A DNA stretch of 64,000 nt from contig CBDDHW010000058.1 in NCBI GenBank assembly GCA_965228575.1, forward strand, positions 10,863 to 74,862. The letters are read 5' to 3'. Shown here in pieces: positions 27,466-38,012 of the stretch (position 1 is its first letter; each line of letters opens with the position of its first letter). The notes under the pieces are model-generated. The model was not told the DNA's origin, made no database searches, and saw only the letters and a program-made list of their open reading frames with translations. The translations under genes were made by a program, and so were the position numbers. Origin of the DNA: UBA11612 sp965228575. Lineage in GTDB: Bacteria; Pseudomonadota; Alphaproteobacteria; Rhodospirillales; Rhodospirillaceae.

Positions 27466-28503
27466 TTAGGGAAAACTCGATTGTAACCGCTCGATCGGAT
27501 TTTGATCGGCGCTCGAGGGAAGCGGCGCGGATTGATCGTCGATAAATGCGGCAACGTCGTTCAAAACCGTCGGCGCATTTTTGTCACGAAATATCATATG
27601 CCAACTGTCGTCGTAGTACGCAGCCCGCCACGTTTTATTCGTGGACTGAAAATGAGACATCGCCAAGGCGGTCGGTTGCTTTGGAATTATCTCGTCGTTT
27701 TGCCCATACAAATACAACACCGGCACATCAATTTCAGGCGGCGCGCTTAACGCTTCGTCCATCAAGTTCGTCAGTCCGTACACTGCGTCGATCCGTGTGT
27801 TTTTTATAAACAGCGGATCACGCGCGTTATCGCGCAACATTTCAATGTTGTCGCTGGCGATGCGGCCCAGGCTTCGTCCCGAGGGCTTCAGGCCAGGCGC
27901 AATGCGCGCACCAACCCACAGGGCCATGCGATACGGCACCGGCATTGTCGAGCGCGCCCACACGGCTGGCGCAGCCAGGACCGCCGCATCCACCGGCGGC
28001 GGGTCTGAAGACGCCAGCGCTTTCATCACCACAGCGCCGCCCATACTTTCGCCCAGAGCAAATATCGGTGTGTCGGGGTGCATCGTCTTGAGAACACCTG
28101 CAAAGTCGGAGAAGTCGCGCGCGAGTATCTCTCCGCCTGCCCACAACCCAAAGTGCGGTGCATTTCCAAAACCGCGCTGATCGTAGGCATACACCGCTAT
28201 CCCGCGCCGCGCGAGGAACGGTCCGACGCCGGGCGCATCGGGAACCTTTGCAAAGGCTTTGCTATAGTCATTGAACCCATGCACGGCCAAAACAACGGCC
28301 CTTAAAGTGCTCTCCTCATCTGGTTCCGGACCCCAATATTTTGCCGGCAGCCTTAAACCATCAGAGGTGATGAAAGCATCACCAACGAACACCGGCGTGC
28401 TCGCCGCCGGGCCGGGCGGCGCGACCGTCGGTGCGCACGCGCACAAGATGCCCAAGGCCAACCCGGCAAACATATTGCGGAAAGAATTTATATGCGTCGG
28501 CAT
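27466..28503 (-). CDS. Lipoprotein alpha/beta hydrolase (monoacylglycerol lipase-like)
   Basis: About 345 residues. A lipoprotein signal ends at LGILCACAPT. The hydrolase domain has the oxyanion region LAVHGFNDYSKAF, the motif VYAYDQRGFGNAPH, the nucleophile elbow ALGESMGGAVVMKAL, the aspartate in VLYLYGQNDEIIP and the histidine in YYDDSWHMIFRD, all expected of lysophospholipase/monoacylglycerol lipases. An ATG 6 bases upstream (28509) is equally possible. Membrane-anchored placement suggests action on envelope lipids; the substrate is inferred. Confidence 0.87.
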   Translation of the reverse strand: MPTHINSFRNMFAGLALGILCACAPTVAPPGPAASTPVFVGDAFITSDGLRLPAKYWGPEPDEESTLRAVVLAVHGFNDYSKAFAKVPDAPGVGPFLARRGIAVYAYDQRGFGNAPHFGLWAGGEILARDFSDFAGVLKTMHPDTPIFALGESMGGAVVMKALASSDPPPVDAAVLAAPAVWARSTMPVPYRMALWVGARIAPGLKPSGRSLGRIASDNIEMLRDNARDPLFIKNTRIDAVYGLTNLMDEALSAPPEIDVPVLYLYGQNDEIIPKQPTALAMSHFQSTNKTWRAAYYDDSWHMIFRDKNAPTVLNDVAAFIDDQSAPLPSSADQNPIERLQSSFP

Positions 28504-28544
28504 GAGCAAGGTCCGTGAGAAACTTGTCCTAACAATCGCGCTAG

Positions 28545-29537
28545 TTATATCTGAGAGGTGCCGCCATTTTCTGCATAAGAGCTTGAGGTCAGCTGCAGGA
28601 ATATATCCTCCAACTCGACTTCATCAGTGCGAATGTCGGCGATTTGCAATTGGCTTGATTGCGCTGCATTTAAAATTTCCTGCATCGCATTCGCGCTGGG
28701 CCGGTAATTGACAAGCAATTCATTCGGTGCAGTTTGCGTCGCCTGTAGTTGCTTGAGCGGTTCTGGAATTTCCGTAATCGGATCAGCCAGAATCAGCGAG
28801 ACAGACTTGTTGTCGATGCGGCGCAGAAGCGCTTGGGTGGTATCGCATGCCACCAGCTTTCCGTGATTGATAATCGCAACGTAGTCACAAAGCTCCTCTG
28901 CCTCTTCCAAATAGTGCGTCGTCAAAAGAACCGTCGCCCCGCTCGCGTTTAGCTCGCGAATATGCCGCCAGAGATGCTGGCGCAGTTCCACGTCCACGCC
29001 CGCCGTCGGCTCGTCCAACACAACGATTGGCGGCGTGTGGACTAAGGCCTTGGCGACCAACAAGCGCCGGCGCATGCCGCCGGATAGCGCGCGCGCATAG
29101 GCCTCGGCCTTATCGGCCAGTCCCACCAATTCCAAGATTTCGTCCGTGCGCCGTTCTGCTTTCGGCACGCCGTAAAGACCAGCTTGAACTTCGAGCACCT
29201 CGCGCGGCGTAAAAAACGGATCAAGGTTGAGCTCTTGCGGCACAACACCAATCGCACAGCGCGCCTGACGCTCGGCTGTCTCAATATCATGACCCCATAT
29301 CCGCACGGTCCCGGAGCTTTTATTCACCAGCCCGGCCATAATATTGATCAGCGTTGACTTGCCCGCGCCGTTCGGCCCGAGCAGCCCGAAAAAAGATCCG
29401 CGGGGAATCGTCAGGGAAAAATCGACCAGGGCATGTTTGGGCGCACCGGTCTTACTGCCGTAGGTCTTATTGAGCGCCTCAATCTCGATGGCGAGGTCGG
29501 GCAAAGATTGAGCATCAGGGGTGGTGGGTACGGTCAC
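28545..29537 (-). CDS. ABC transporter ATP-binding protein (ABC-2 type)
   Basis: A 330-residue ATPase. Walker A is GLLGPNGAGKSTLINI, Q-loop IGVVPQELNLDP, signature ALSGGMRRRLLVAKAL, Walker B IVVLDEPTAGVD and H-loop LLTTHYLEEAEELC. The long C-terminal extension (about 90 residues after the H-loop) is usual for drug/polysaccharide-type ABC-2 ATPases. No matching permease lies on either side, since the next gene is a hydrolase, so its membrane partner must be elsewhere. Divergent from the zinc-finger gene at 29748 across 210 bp in which nothing is recognised. Confidence 0.88.
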   Translation of the reverse strand: MTVPTTPDAQSLPDLAIEIEALNKTYGSKTGAPKHALVDFSLTIPRGSFFGLLGPNGAGKSTLINIMAGLVNKSSGTVRIWGHDIETAERQARCAIGVVPQELNLDPFFTPREVLEVQAGLYGVPKAERRTDEILELVGLADKAEAYARALSGGMRRRLLVAKALVHTPPIVVLDEPTAGVDVELRQHLWRHIRELNASGATVLLTTHYLEEAEELCDYVAIINHGKLVACDTTQALLRRIDNKSVSLILADPITEIPEPLKQLQATQTAPNELLVNYRPSANAMQEILNAAQSSQLQIADIRTDEVELEDIFLQLTSSSYAENGGTSQI

Positions 29538-29747
29538 AAAAAAGCCTGTCTTGGGAGCAAAGCGCGCAGCGCCGGAAATCCATGGGTATCACTCCGGCAA
29601 TTCTGCGGTCAACGTCGAGAGCACACTAATATAATGTCGAATGTTGGGGCGCAAAGTTCCCCGACTTGCAATCTTCACGCACCGACCGCATAAATCATGC
29701 CGGGGCCGATAGAGCCTAATGTTCGAATTCAGCGCAGGAACCGCACC

Positions 29748-29936
29748 ATGGCCGAGTCTGCAGAAGTCATAAATACCGAGACTGCTCAAGTCAGTTGCGA
29801 TGGCGGCGGTGGTGCTTTAGGGCACCCTCGCGTTTATCTGCAAATTAAGCCAGAGGTCGGTGAAATCGAATGCCCATATTGTGGCCGGCGGTTTGTTCTA
29901 AAAACAGATACGCCCTCTAAACCCGAAGCCCATTAA
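29748..29936 (+). CDS. Small CHCC zinc-finger protein
   Basis: A 62-residue protein with the CHCC zinc-finger pattern: Cys in AQVSCDGGGG, His in ALGHPRVYL, and CPYCGRRFVL. This is the domain of the mitochondrial complex I accessory subunit NDUFS6 and its alphaproteobacterial relatives. ATG 29748 has AGGA 9 bases upstream; an in-frame ATG at 29697 would add 17 basic residues absent from the family. It precedes polA by about 40 bp on the same strand. Confidence 0.85.
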   Translation: MAESAEVINTETAQVSCDGGGGALGHPRVYLQIKPEVGEIECPYCGRRFVLKTDTPSKPEAH

Positions 29937-29977
29937 GGAGCCAAGGATCCGCAGTCAGCGGACCTTTAACTGACGGT

Positions 29978-32778
29978 ATGGCCGCTAAGTCAAAAAAACC
30001 CCGGCGTCTCTACCTGATCGACGGTTCGGGTTATATTTTTCGCGCCTACCATGCGCTCCCGCCGATGACGCGCCCAGACGGTACGCCCGTCAATGCTGTC
30101 TACGGTTTTTCCAACATGCTGATGAAGCTCCTGGACGACTTGCGCGATACCAGCGTCGAAGAACTTATGGCCGTGATCTTCGATGCAAAGCGGCAAACAT
30201 TTCGCAATGAAATTTACAAAGACTACAAAGCCCATAGACCCGGATCCGCCTGAGGATCTTATCCCCCAATTTGACCTCATCCGCGATGCAACGCGCGCGT
30301 TCAATGTCAAAGCCATTCAGATGGAAGGCTTTGAAGCCGACGATTTGATTGCCACTTACGCGAAGTTAGCGGCGGAAGATGGAATCGATGTCGTCGTAAT
30401 TTCCCGCCGACAAAGATTTAATGCAGCTTGTGCGCCCCGGCGTCGTAATGCACGACCCGATGAAGAATCGCGCGATCGGTCCGGAACAGGTGATGGAAAA
30501 ATTTGGAGTTGCGCCGGACAAGGTTATCGACGTTCAGGCTTTAGCCGGCGATTCGACGGACAACGTTCCAGGCGTACCCGGCATTGGCGTCAAAACCGCG
30601 GCACAATTGATTGATGAGTACGGTGATCTCGAAACACTCCTCGAACGCGCAGAGGAAATCAAACAGCCCAAACGCCGTCAGAACCTGGTCGATAACGCCG
30701 AACTCGCACGTATTTCAAAGCAACTCGTAACGCTTAAAGACGATGTCCCGATTGACATTCCCGTCGACGAACTCAAGTGGGAACAACCGGATGCCGACAC
30801 GCTTCTCGGCTTTATCTCGGACCAAAACTTCAAGAGCTTGTTGGGGAAGGTTTCTGCAAAACTCGATGGACAATCGGAAAATTCCCAGAGCGCAACCTCG
30901 CCCGAGCAAAAAGCACTAACCGTTGAAACCGCAAACTACGAAACAATTCAAAAAAAAGCTGATCTTGAACGGTGGGTGAGCGCCGCCATGGCGGCCGGGT
31001 GGGTCGCGGTTGATACCGAAACCGACGGCCTAAACCCCCATCAAGCCCGCATGGTCGGCGTGTCCTTATCTCTTGAACCCGGAACCGGGTGTTACATCCC
31101 GCTTCGCCATACCGGCGGCGCTCCGCAAGGCAGCTTGGATTTGGGCGGGAAAGATGAGGCAACCGATGCCCCGCCTCAAATTCCAATTAAAGATGCGATC
31201 AAACTGCTAAAGCCGCTTCTGGAAAATCCAGGCGTATTGAAAATCGGTCACAACATTAAATTCGATATGCATGTTTTCGCCCGCGAAGGCATCGACGTCT
31301 CGCCCGTCGATGACACCATGGTGATCTCTTATGTTTTGGAAGGCTCGCAGCACGGGCATGGCATGGACGAACTTTCCAACATGCACCTGGGGCACAAAAC
31401 AATTCCCTTCTCCGAGGTTTGCGGAACCGGCAAGAAACAAATCACCTTTGACCAAGTCCCTCTGGACAAAGCATCGACATACGCCGCGGAAGACGCCGAT
31501 ATCACATTCCGGCTTCACACCGTCCTCAAGCCGAGGCTTGTCGCCGATCACCTGGTCAGCATTTACGAATCTTTTGACCGCAAACTCATCCCCGTCCTGA
31601 AAGACATGGAAAGAAAAGGTGTCTTGGTTGACGCCAAGGTTCTTCAAACCCTCAGTCAAGATTTTGCTGGGCGCATGGCCGACCTTGAAGTTGAAATCCA
31701 TAAACTGGCCGGTGAAGAGTTTAATGTCGGCTCACCCAAACAGCTCGGGGAAATCCTGTTCGAACGCATGAGTTTACCGGGCGGTAAGAAAACCAAAACC
31801 GGAGCGTATGGAACCGGCGCAAGTGTGCTTGAAGATTTGGCGGCCCAAGGTCATGACCTGCCCGCGCGGGTTCTCGATTGGCGGCAACTTTCAAAGCTCA
31901 AAAGCACGTACACCGACGCCTTGGTTGCTCAAATCAACCCGACAACACATCGCGTTCATACAAGTTACGGGCAAACCATCGCGTCTACGGGCCGGCTGTC
32001 GTCAACCGATCCAAATTTACAAAACATTCCTATCCGAACTGAAGAGGGGCGAAAAATTCGTACAGCCTTTGTCGCCGACAAAGGCAAAACTCTCCTCTCT
32101 GCCGATTATAGTCAAATTGAACTTCGCCTTGTCGCACATGTCGCGGATGTCAAAGCGCTGAAGCGCGCGTTTAATGACGGCGAAGATATTCACGCCGCCA
32201 CCGCGTCGGAAATGTTTGATGTCCCGATCAAGGGGATGGACCCGATGGTCCGGCGCAAAGCCAAAGCCATTAATTTTGGAATCATTTACGGGATCTCGGC
32301 GTTTGGCCTTGCACGCCAGCTAGGCATCTCTCGCGGCGAAGCGCATGATTACATCGAAGCGTATTTTGAGAAATTTCCGGAAATCAGAGAGTATATGGAA
32401 ACAACAAAGGCGCTCGCCAAAAAGCAGGGGTATGTGACGACCATGTACGGCCGCAAATGTTGGACCCCAGGCATCGGGGACCGCAATCCAAACATGCGCG
32501 CGTTTGCCGAGCGTGCGGCGATCAACGCACCCATTCAAGGCGGCGCGGCGGATATCATTAAACGAGCCATGATCCAACTTCCCGGCGCATTGGAGACGGC
32601 GGGACTCAAAGCCGATATGCTTCTCCAGGTCCACGATGAGTTGATTTTTGAGGTTCCCAAAGCAGAGATCGACAAGACCAAAGACGTTGTTAAAAAAGTC
32701 ATGGAAAACGCTGAACATCTCGACGTCCCTCTTATTGTTGATACCGGGATCGGCCAGAACTGGGACGAAGCGCACTAA
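29978..32778 (+). pseudogene. polA: DNA polymerase I, interrupted by two +1 frameshifts
   Basis: Three consecutive frames together encode a complete polymerase I. Frame one gives RRLYLIDGSGYIFRAYHALP and stops after YKAHRP. Frame two gives DPPEDLIPQFDLIRDATRAF to DGIDVVVIS. Frame three runs MQLVRPGVVMHDPM to the end. One extra C in each of the runs at 30239-30241 and 30403-30405 accounts for both breaks; the corrected length is about 932 residues. The 5' nuclease, the proofreading domain (VDTETDGLN, HNIKFDMHVF, YAAEDADI) and polymerase motifs A (LLSADYSQIELRLVAH), B (RRKAKAINFGIIYG) and C (LLQVHDELIFEVP) are all intact. Such conservation argues for sequencing errors rather than decay. Confidence 0.92.
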
Positions 32779-32813
32779 ATTAAAGTCGGAAGACGCCTCA
32801 TGGAACACACCCC

Positions 32814-34379
32814 ATGAAATTCACAGGCCTTGCACTCCCTATCGTGATTTTTTGCCTCGGGACTCGCGTAGCGCTTGCGCAAGATCCAACTTTAGAGTGT
32901 TTCCGAAGCGACTTAGGGCATACGGAACGCGTAGCCGCCTGCGATGCTGTTTTATCTCGGGAAGATTTGCCCCAAAGAACACGCGCGCTTGCTTTGTTGT
33001 CGCGGGCTCGCGCACACAGCCAAAATGAAAATCGTTTTCTTGCTTTAAACGACTTTGACTCCGCATTGGCGATATTGCCCGATGAATTCACCGCGCGCCT
33101 CGACCGGGGGCAATTGCTCGAAGACTTAAATCGACACCATGACGCTGAAACGGATTACACAATCATTATTGATCAAGCCCTGCGCACTGAGGAGGTGCTC
33201 CTTGGCAACGCCTATGCCCGCCGTGGCGCTCTGCGTCTTGCTGCCGGCGAAACATCAGCGGGCATCGCGGACCTGGGACAAGCCCGGCGGTTTGACCCGC
33301 GCAATCCAGCGCCGTTTAAAATTCGGGGAGCATACTTCCTGGAGAACGACAATATTGAGCAAGCAGCCGCAGAACTTGAGCAGGCCACGTCACTCAATGC
33401 CGGAGATGTTGACGCTCAGCTCATGTTCGGAAAAACACAGTTGCGGCTGGCTCAGCCCGATGCAGCCGTGCGCGCATTTTCATCCGCGCTCATTGTTGAA
33501 CCAAATAATGTAGACGCGCTTCGAGGCCGGGCTACCGCCTACGGGCAACAGCAAAACTATGCAACCGCCATTGCGGATTATACGTCGGCCTTGAATATCG
33601 TTGCCGACGACTGGGCGTCACTGGAGGGGCGGGGCGCAGCATTATTGCGAATTGGAGCGTTCAACGCCGCCATACAAGATTTCGACAAAGTGCTCGGCCA
33701 CGCGCCGCAAAACGAGAATGCGGTTTTTTTTCGTGCGAATGCGCGGTTTCAAAATGGAAACGCGTCCGGAGCGGTTGAGGATTTCAGCACTATTCTGGCC
33801 AAGCACCCTCAAAATATTGATGCGCGCGTTGGCCGCGGGATCGCACGTCAGTTTGATGGGGATTACGACGGCGCGGAGGAGGATTTCACCGTAGCGTTGG
33901 ATGCCGTCCCCGACGCCGCCCAATCACTCGCCAACCGCGGCTACGTACGGGTCATGAAAGGCGATTTCGCTGCCGCCGTCGATGATTTTACAGCCGCCCT
34001 GTCACTTCCGAACGCGCCTGTGCACCTAGCTCTTTGGAAATATGTTGCCGAAGCGCGTGCGGGCAATCCAAACCCTGAAACGCTGTCGTTCGCGCTTCGC
34101 ACTCTAGATGACGGGCAGTGGCCAGCGCCTATCTTGAATTATTTTTTGGGTCAGGCGACCGGAAACGAAGTTATTTCCGCAGCGCTTCTAGAGCCTATGA
34201 CAGCCGCCGGAAGCTTATGCGAAGCATATTTTTTTCTTGGGCAGGCGGCCCTTGTTTTGGGTGATCCTGAAGAAGCCAAACGGCTTTTTAAAGGTGCAGT
34301 GGATACCGCCGCCGTTCGCTTTACAGAATATGCCGGGGCAAAAGCCGAGTTGTCACAACTTGACAAAGTCCTTGAATAA
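32814..34379 (+). CDS. Exported tetratricopeptide-repeat protein
   Basis: A 521-residue protein with a signal peptide ending at VALAQDPT, then many TPR motifs, for example LALNDFDSALAILPDEFTAR, YATAIADYTSALNIVADDWA, NAAIQDFDKVLGHAPQNENA and FAAAVDDFTAALSLPNAPVH. TPR arrays of this kind bind other proteins in the periplasm. No catalytic domain is visible. It starts 35 bp after polA but lacks any functional link to it; a separate promoter cannot be excluded. Confidence 0.8.
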   Translation: MKFTGLALPIVIFCLGTRVALAQDPTLECFRSDLGHTERVAACDAVLSREDLPQRTRALALLSRARAHSQNENRFLALNDFDSALAILPDEFTARLDRGQLLEDLNRHHDAETDYTIIIDQALRTEEVLLGNAYARRGALRLAAGETSAGIADLGQARRFDPRNPAPFKIRGAYFLENDNIEQAAAELEQATSLNAGDVDAQLMFGKTQLRLAQPDAAVRAFSSALIVEPNNVDALRGRATAYGQQQNYATAIADYTSALNIVADDWASLEGRGAALLRIGAFNAAIQDFDKVLGHAPQNENAVFFRANARFQNGNASGAVEDFSTILAKHPQNIDARVGRGIARQFDGDYDGAEEDFTVALDAVPDAAQSLANRGYVRVMKGDFAAAVDDFTAALSLPNAPVHLALWKYVAEARAGNPNPETLSFALRTLDDGQWPAPILNYFLGQATGNEVISAALLEPMTAAGSLCEAYFFLGQAALVLGDPEEAKRLFKGAVDTAAVRFTEYAGAKAELSQLDKVLE

Positions 34380-34528
34380 CCCCCTACAAACATTGAAATC
34401 TTAACAGCGCGCCCTACCGTGGTCACGGGAGTGCAGTAATTTTGCCATAATGCGCCGGTGGTATGGCGGATGGCGGGCACAGGTTCTCCTTAGTCAACGA
34501 TCTCGCCAACGGAAAAAGGAATAAAACC

Positions 34529-35239
34529 GTGGCTTACAATATCGCTCTCGTCGACGACGATCGAAACATTCTTACCTCTGTCTCCATGGTTCTCGAAACC
34601 GAGGGGTTCTCGGTAAAAACCTATCGGGACGGCGCTGAAGCCCTGCACGGCATTAACGCCGAGCCTCCAGATCTGGCTGTCTTGGACATCAAAATGCCGC
34701 GCATGGATGGCATAGAACTACTTCAGCGTTTGCGTGAAAAAAGCGCAATGCCGGTAATTTTTCTGACGTCCAAGGATGATGAAGTCGATGAATTGCTTGG
34801 ATTGCGCATGGGCGCTGACGACTACATCAAGAAGCCGTTTTCACAGCGCCTTTTGATAGAGCGTGTGCGTGCAATCTTCAGGCGACTGGAAGCACAAAAA
34901 GAACAAGCCGACGGGGGAACATCGGCGGACGCACTGAAGCGCGGCGATTTGGTTCTCGATACAGCGCAACACATGTGCCTGTGGAAAGGCCAACCGGTTA
35001 ATTTGACCGTGACGGAATTTTTGCTCATTCAAGCTTTGGCGCAAAGGCCAGGTCACGTAAAAAGCCGGGACCAATTGATTGATGCGGCTTACGGCGAAAA
35101 CATCTACGTTGATGACCGCACAATCGACAGTCACGTCAAACGGCTGCGGAAGAAATTTCGTGAAGTTGATAAAGAATTTTCGAATATCGAGACGCTGTAC
35201 GGCGTAGGATATAAGTACAACGAAACACCAAGCTCTTAG
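34529..35239 (+). CDS. chvI: Response regulator ChvI (OmpR family)
   Basis: A 236-residue transcription factor. Its receiver domain has the acidic pair IALVDDDRNIL, the phospho-acceptor aspartate in LAVLDIKMPRMDG, the switch Thr/Lys in VIFLTSKDD and a C-terminal winged helix (VKSRDQLIDAAYGENIYVDD, then RTIDSHVKRLRKKF). Partner of ChvG, encoded 43 bp downstream. In alphaproteobacteria this pair responds to acid and envelope stress. GTG 34529 is chosen for AAGGA 9 bases upstream and the match to family length; an open extension to ATG 34463 is not family-like. The 149 bp before it contains no other feature I can support. Confidence 0.94.
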   Translation: MAYNIALVDDDRNILTSVSMVLETEGFSVKTYRDGAEALHGINAEPPDLAVLDIKMPRMDGIELLQRLREKSAMPVIFLTSKDDEVDELLGLRMGADDYIKKPFSQRLLIERVRAIFRRLEAQKEQADGGTSADALKRGDLVLDTAQHMCLWKGQPVNLTVTEFLLIQALAQRPGHVKSRDQLIDAAYGENIYVDDRTIDSHVKRLRKKFREVDKEFSNIETLYGVGYKYNETPSS

Positions 35240-35282
35240 TTAAACCAAACTTCGATACCGGTCTAAAAATGGGGAAACTTTT

Positions 35283-37016
35283 GTGCGTTTGGAAAACAAC
35301 GCTCGTCTTGATGATCTGCGCATCAAAACATCCGTATCTGAGGGTGAACGACTGGGTGGCGATAGCAGCAGTCTAAGTCGGTTTTTTTCTCCGCTCACTC
35401 TCCGGGTTCTCGCGGTCAATCTTATCGCACCCGTTCTCTTGGTATTAAGCCTTCTGTTTCTCGATCAATACGAAGACACCCTAATCGCGACCGAGCTGGA
35501 TGCATTGCGCACTCAAGGAGAGCTAATCTCTGCGTCCATCGCCGAAGGGGCAGTTATTGTTGATATTGATAACAATGCGTTTCCAATCTTTACGCCTAAC
35601 GGCGCGTTGCGCGTGATCGATCCAAATGCGGCGCGCTTATTGATACGCCGGCTTGCTGGACTGGCCGAGGTAAGGGCGCGGCTATTTGATCGGGACGGAC
35701 AACTGGTCGCGGACACCAGGTTATTGCAAGGTCCGGGCGGCGAAGTTCAGGTGCTCGATCTCCCGCCCCCGGGCGGCACTGGCCTGACCGACCTCTTAAG
35801 ACAGGCTTACGACTTTGCTATGGGGCTCTTTGCCTTAGACAGCGGCTTGGAGCCCTACCGCGAGCGGCCAAATGCTCAGGCCTCAGACTACCAAGAACTG
35901 GGGCAAGCGATGGACACGGGCGAGCCGCACAGTGCGGTGCGCGTGGCAAACGACCGGCAGAAAGTTCTCACGGTCGCAGTGCCTATTCTTTTTTACCGGC
36001 AAATCGTCGGGGCCGTTCTCGTGTCTCGAGACGGCAGCAATGTCGACGAACACATGTATAGTGTTCGCAGTTCGATTCTTGGGATATTTGGCTGGGTCTT
36101 TGCATTAACCATCCTCACGTCTTTGTTTCTAGCGCGCACAATTGCCCGGCCGGTGCGCAAACTCGCAGAGGCCGCTCAACTGGTGCACCAGTCGAAAAGT
36201 CGGCGCTACACCATTCCCAATCTCTCAAAACGTACGGATGAAATCGGCGAGTTATCTGCAGCCCTCAGAGATATGACGGACTCGTTGTGGGCGCGTATGG
36301 ACGCCATTGAGCATTTTGCCGCCGACGTCGCCCATGAAATCAAGAATCCCCTTACAAGTTTGCGCAGCGCGGTTGAAACCGTTGCGCGGGTTCCTGATCC
36401 CGAACAACAAAAAAGGTTAATGTCGATTATTTTGGACGACGTTGCGCGCTTGGATCGATTGATCACCGAGATTTCTGACGCCTCGCGATTGGACGCCGAA
36501 TTATCGCGCGCCGAGATGGCGCATGTCGGCGTGGAACGTCTTGTCCGGGCGATGGCGGAAATTCAAAACGCGAATGATGATCCCGATGTTCCGAAAGTAG
36601 AGGTCATTGCCGAAGACCCAACCTCGCGGGGGCGTAAACGGGACCCGGACCTTACCGTGCCGGGACTGGAAAGCCGCCTGGGTCAGGTATTTCGAAACCT
36701 TATCGGAAATGCGGTGTCCTTTAGTCCGAGCGGCAGTGTCATAAAAATTCGGACCGAACACACGGGTCGGCACATCAAGGTTGTGGTCGAAGACCAGGGG
36801 CCTGGCATTCCGGCTGGTAAAGAAAAAGCAATTTTCGGGCGGTTTTATTCGGAGCGCCCGGAAGGCGAGAAGTTCGGCACCCACTCCGGACTGGGGCTTT
36901 CAATTTCTAAGCAAATTGTCGAAGCCCATCACGGCGTGATTTACGCGGAAAACATCTTGGATGATAGCAAGAAAGCGATTGGCGCTCGTTTCGTCGTACG
37001 CCTTCCGGCGGTATAA
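35283..37016 (+). CDS. chvG: Sensor histidine kinase ChvG
   Basis: A 577-residue inner-membrane kinase. Transmembrane helices lie near residues 39-60 (VLAVNLIAPVLLVLSLLFLD) and 261-282 (ILGIFGWVFALTILTSLFLA), enclosing a periplasmic sensor domain. A HAMP region follows, then the H-box FAADVAHEIKNPLTSLRSAV, the N-box VFRNLIGNAVSFSP, G1 VVVEDQGPGIP and G2 SGLGLSISKQIVEAHHG, all intact. It starts at GTG with GGGGA 8 bases upstream. It phosphorylates ChvI. Its stop lies 3 bp from that of the convergent AEC permease gene. Confidence 0.95.
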   Translation: MRLENNARLDDLRIKTSVSEGERLGGDSSSLSRFFSPLTLRVLAVNLIAPVLLVLSLLFLDQYEDTLIATELDALRTQGELISASIAEGAVIVDIDNNAFPIFTPNGALRVIDPNAARLLIRRLAGLAEVRARLFDRDGQLVADTRLLQGPGGEVQVLDLPPPGGTGLTDLLRQAYDFAMGLFALDSGLEPYRERPNAQASDYQELGQAMDTGEPHSAVRVANDRQKVLTVAVPILFYRQIVGAVLVSRDGSNVDEHMYSVRSSILGIFGWVFALTILTSLFLARTIARPVRKLAEAAQLVHQSKSRRYTIPNLSKRTDEIGELSAALRDMTDSLWARMDAIEHFAADVAHEIKNPLTSLRSAVETVARVPDPEQQKRLMSIILDDVARLDRLITEISDASRLDAELSRAEMAHVGVERLVRAMAEIQNANDDPDVPKVEVIAEDPTSRGRKRDPDLTVPGLESRLGQVFRNLIGNAVSFSPSGSVIKIRTEHTGRHIKVVVEDQGPGIPAGKEKAIFGRFYSERPEGEKFGTHSGLGLSISKQIVEAHHGVIYAENILDDSKKAIGARFVVRLPAV

Positions 37017-37019
37017 CAA

Positions 37020-37901
37020 TTATAGCCCAAGAACAAACGCTAAGAGCAGCGGCAACGACGCAAACGAAAGAATGGTGGAAACGACCACGATACTGCCCAC
37101 CTCTTCTGGCCGCGAGCCCGCGCGCGATGCGAAGAGATAGGTAAAGACCGCCGTTGGCATAGCCGATTGAATAATAACGACGCCGCGGGCAATGCCCTCG
37201 AGATCAAGCGCCCAGGCGATTCCCACACCGACACCAAACCCTACACTTAGCCGAAATACGGCGAGGCCAAGGCTGCGGCCAAACGTTGCAATTTTCAGAT
37301 GAGTTAACGATGCCCCTAAAGACATCAACATAAGGGGAATGACAAAACCGGCGATGACCTCGGTTGTGTTTGCGATCCACCGGGGTAGGTCGATTTCCGC
37401 ATAGAGCAACACCAAGGCGGCCGCGATAGCCCATATCACCGGATTTCGGAAAAGAACGTCCGTGGATATTCGGCCGCTGGCAATGCTCACACCCGCCGTA
37501 AATTGTAGAACCGCGCTGGTCGCGTAGTACGCAACCGCCAGGGCAAGGCCCGCCTCGCCAAACGCAAGCAAACATAAAGGCAGGCCCATGTTGCCCACAT
37601 TGGGAATAAATAAGGACGGTAAGTACGCCGAAAGCGGGAGTCCGCATACTTTGAGGAGCGTAACCCCGAGCGCGGCCACGACTGCGGCAACAAGAATGGT
37701 GGCGAGCACCATCTGCGCCACCGCCTCAAGTTCAGGCCCATTAATCAGGAGGGAGGAAAACACCAGGCACGGCGAGCCCACATAGGTCACGAGATCAGTG
37801 ATCATCGCGGTGTCGAACGGCATGCGCCGCTTGCGCCAAATAAACCCAATCGCCGCGATCAGGAAAACCGGCGCAATAATCGTGAAAACTTGTTCAACCA
37901 T
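37020..37901 (-). CDS. AEC-family auxin-efflux-like permease
   Basis: A 293-residue inner-membrane protein with about ten hydrophobic segments. It begins VEQVFTIIAPVFLIAAIGFI and contains SLFIPNVGNMGLPLCLLAFG, an AEC hallmark, and IPLMLMSLGASL at the start of the second half. Members carry organic acids such as malate or malonate. It is on the opposite strand between chvG and hprK, which are usually adjacent, so it looks like an insertion into that conserved block. It is divergent from hprK across 111 bp. Substrate unknown. Confidence 0.87.
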   Translation of the reverse strand: MVEQVFTIIAPVFLIAAIGFIWRKRRMPFDTAMITDLVTYVGSPCLVFSSLLINGPELEAVAQMVLATILVAAVVAALGVTLLKVCGLPLSAYLPSLFIPNVGNMGLPLCLLAFGEAGLALAVAYYATSAVLQFTAGVSIASGRISTDVLFRNPVIWAIAAALVLLYAEIDLPRWIANTTEVIAGFVIPLMLMSLGASLTHLKIATFGRSLGLAVFRLSVGFGVGVGIAWALDLEGIARGVVIIQSAMPTAVFTYLFASRAGSRPEEVGSIVVVSTILSFASLPLLLAFVLGL

Positions 37902-38012
37902 GCTCTTGCTGTTTTCTCAGGTGTTGGCAGGTCTTTATATCAATCCAACCAATACCCCAATTGACAGGATGGGCCCGCCAACCCACTCTTCCCGGCACAA
38001 AGGGACGGACCA

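Noticed and set aside
30421..32778. Short polymerase I lacking the 5' nuclease as a native gene
   Set aside because: The upstream frames encode a complete nuclease domain with only two surplus bases, so one full-length gene is the better reading.
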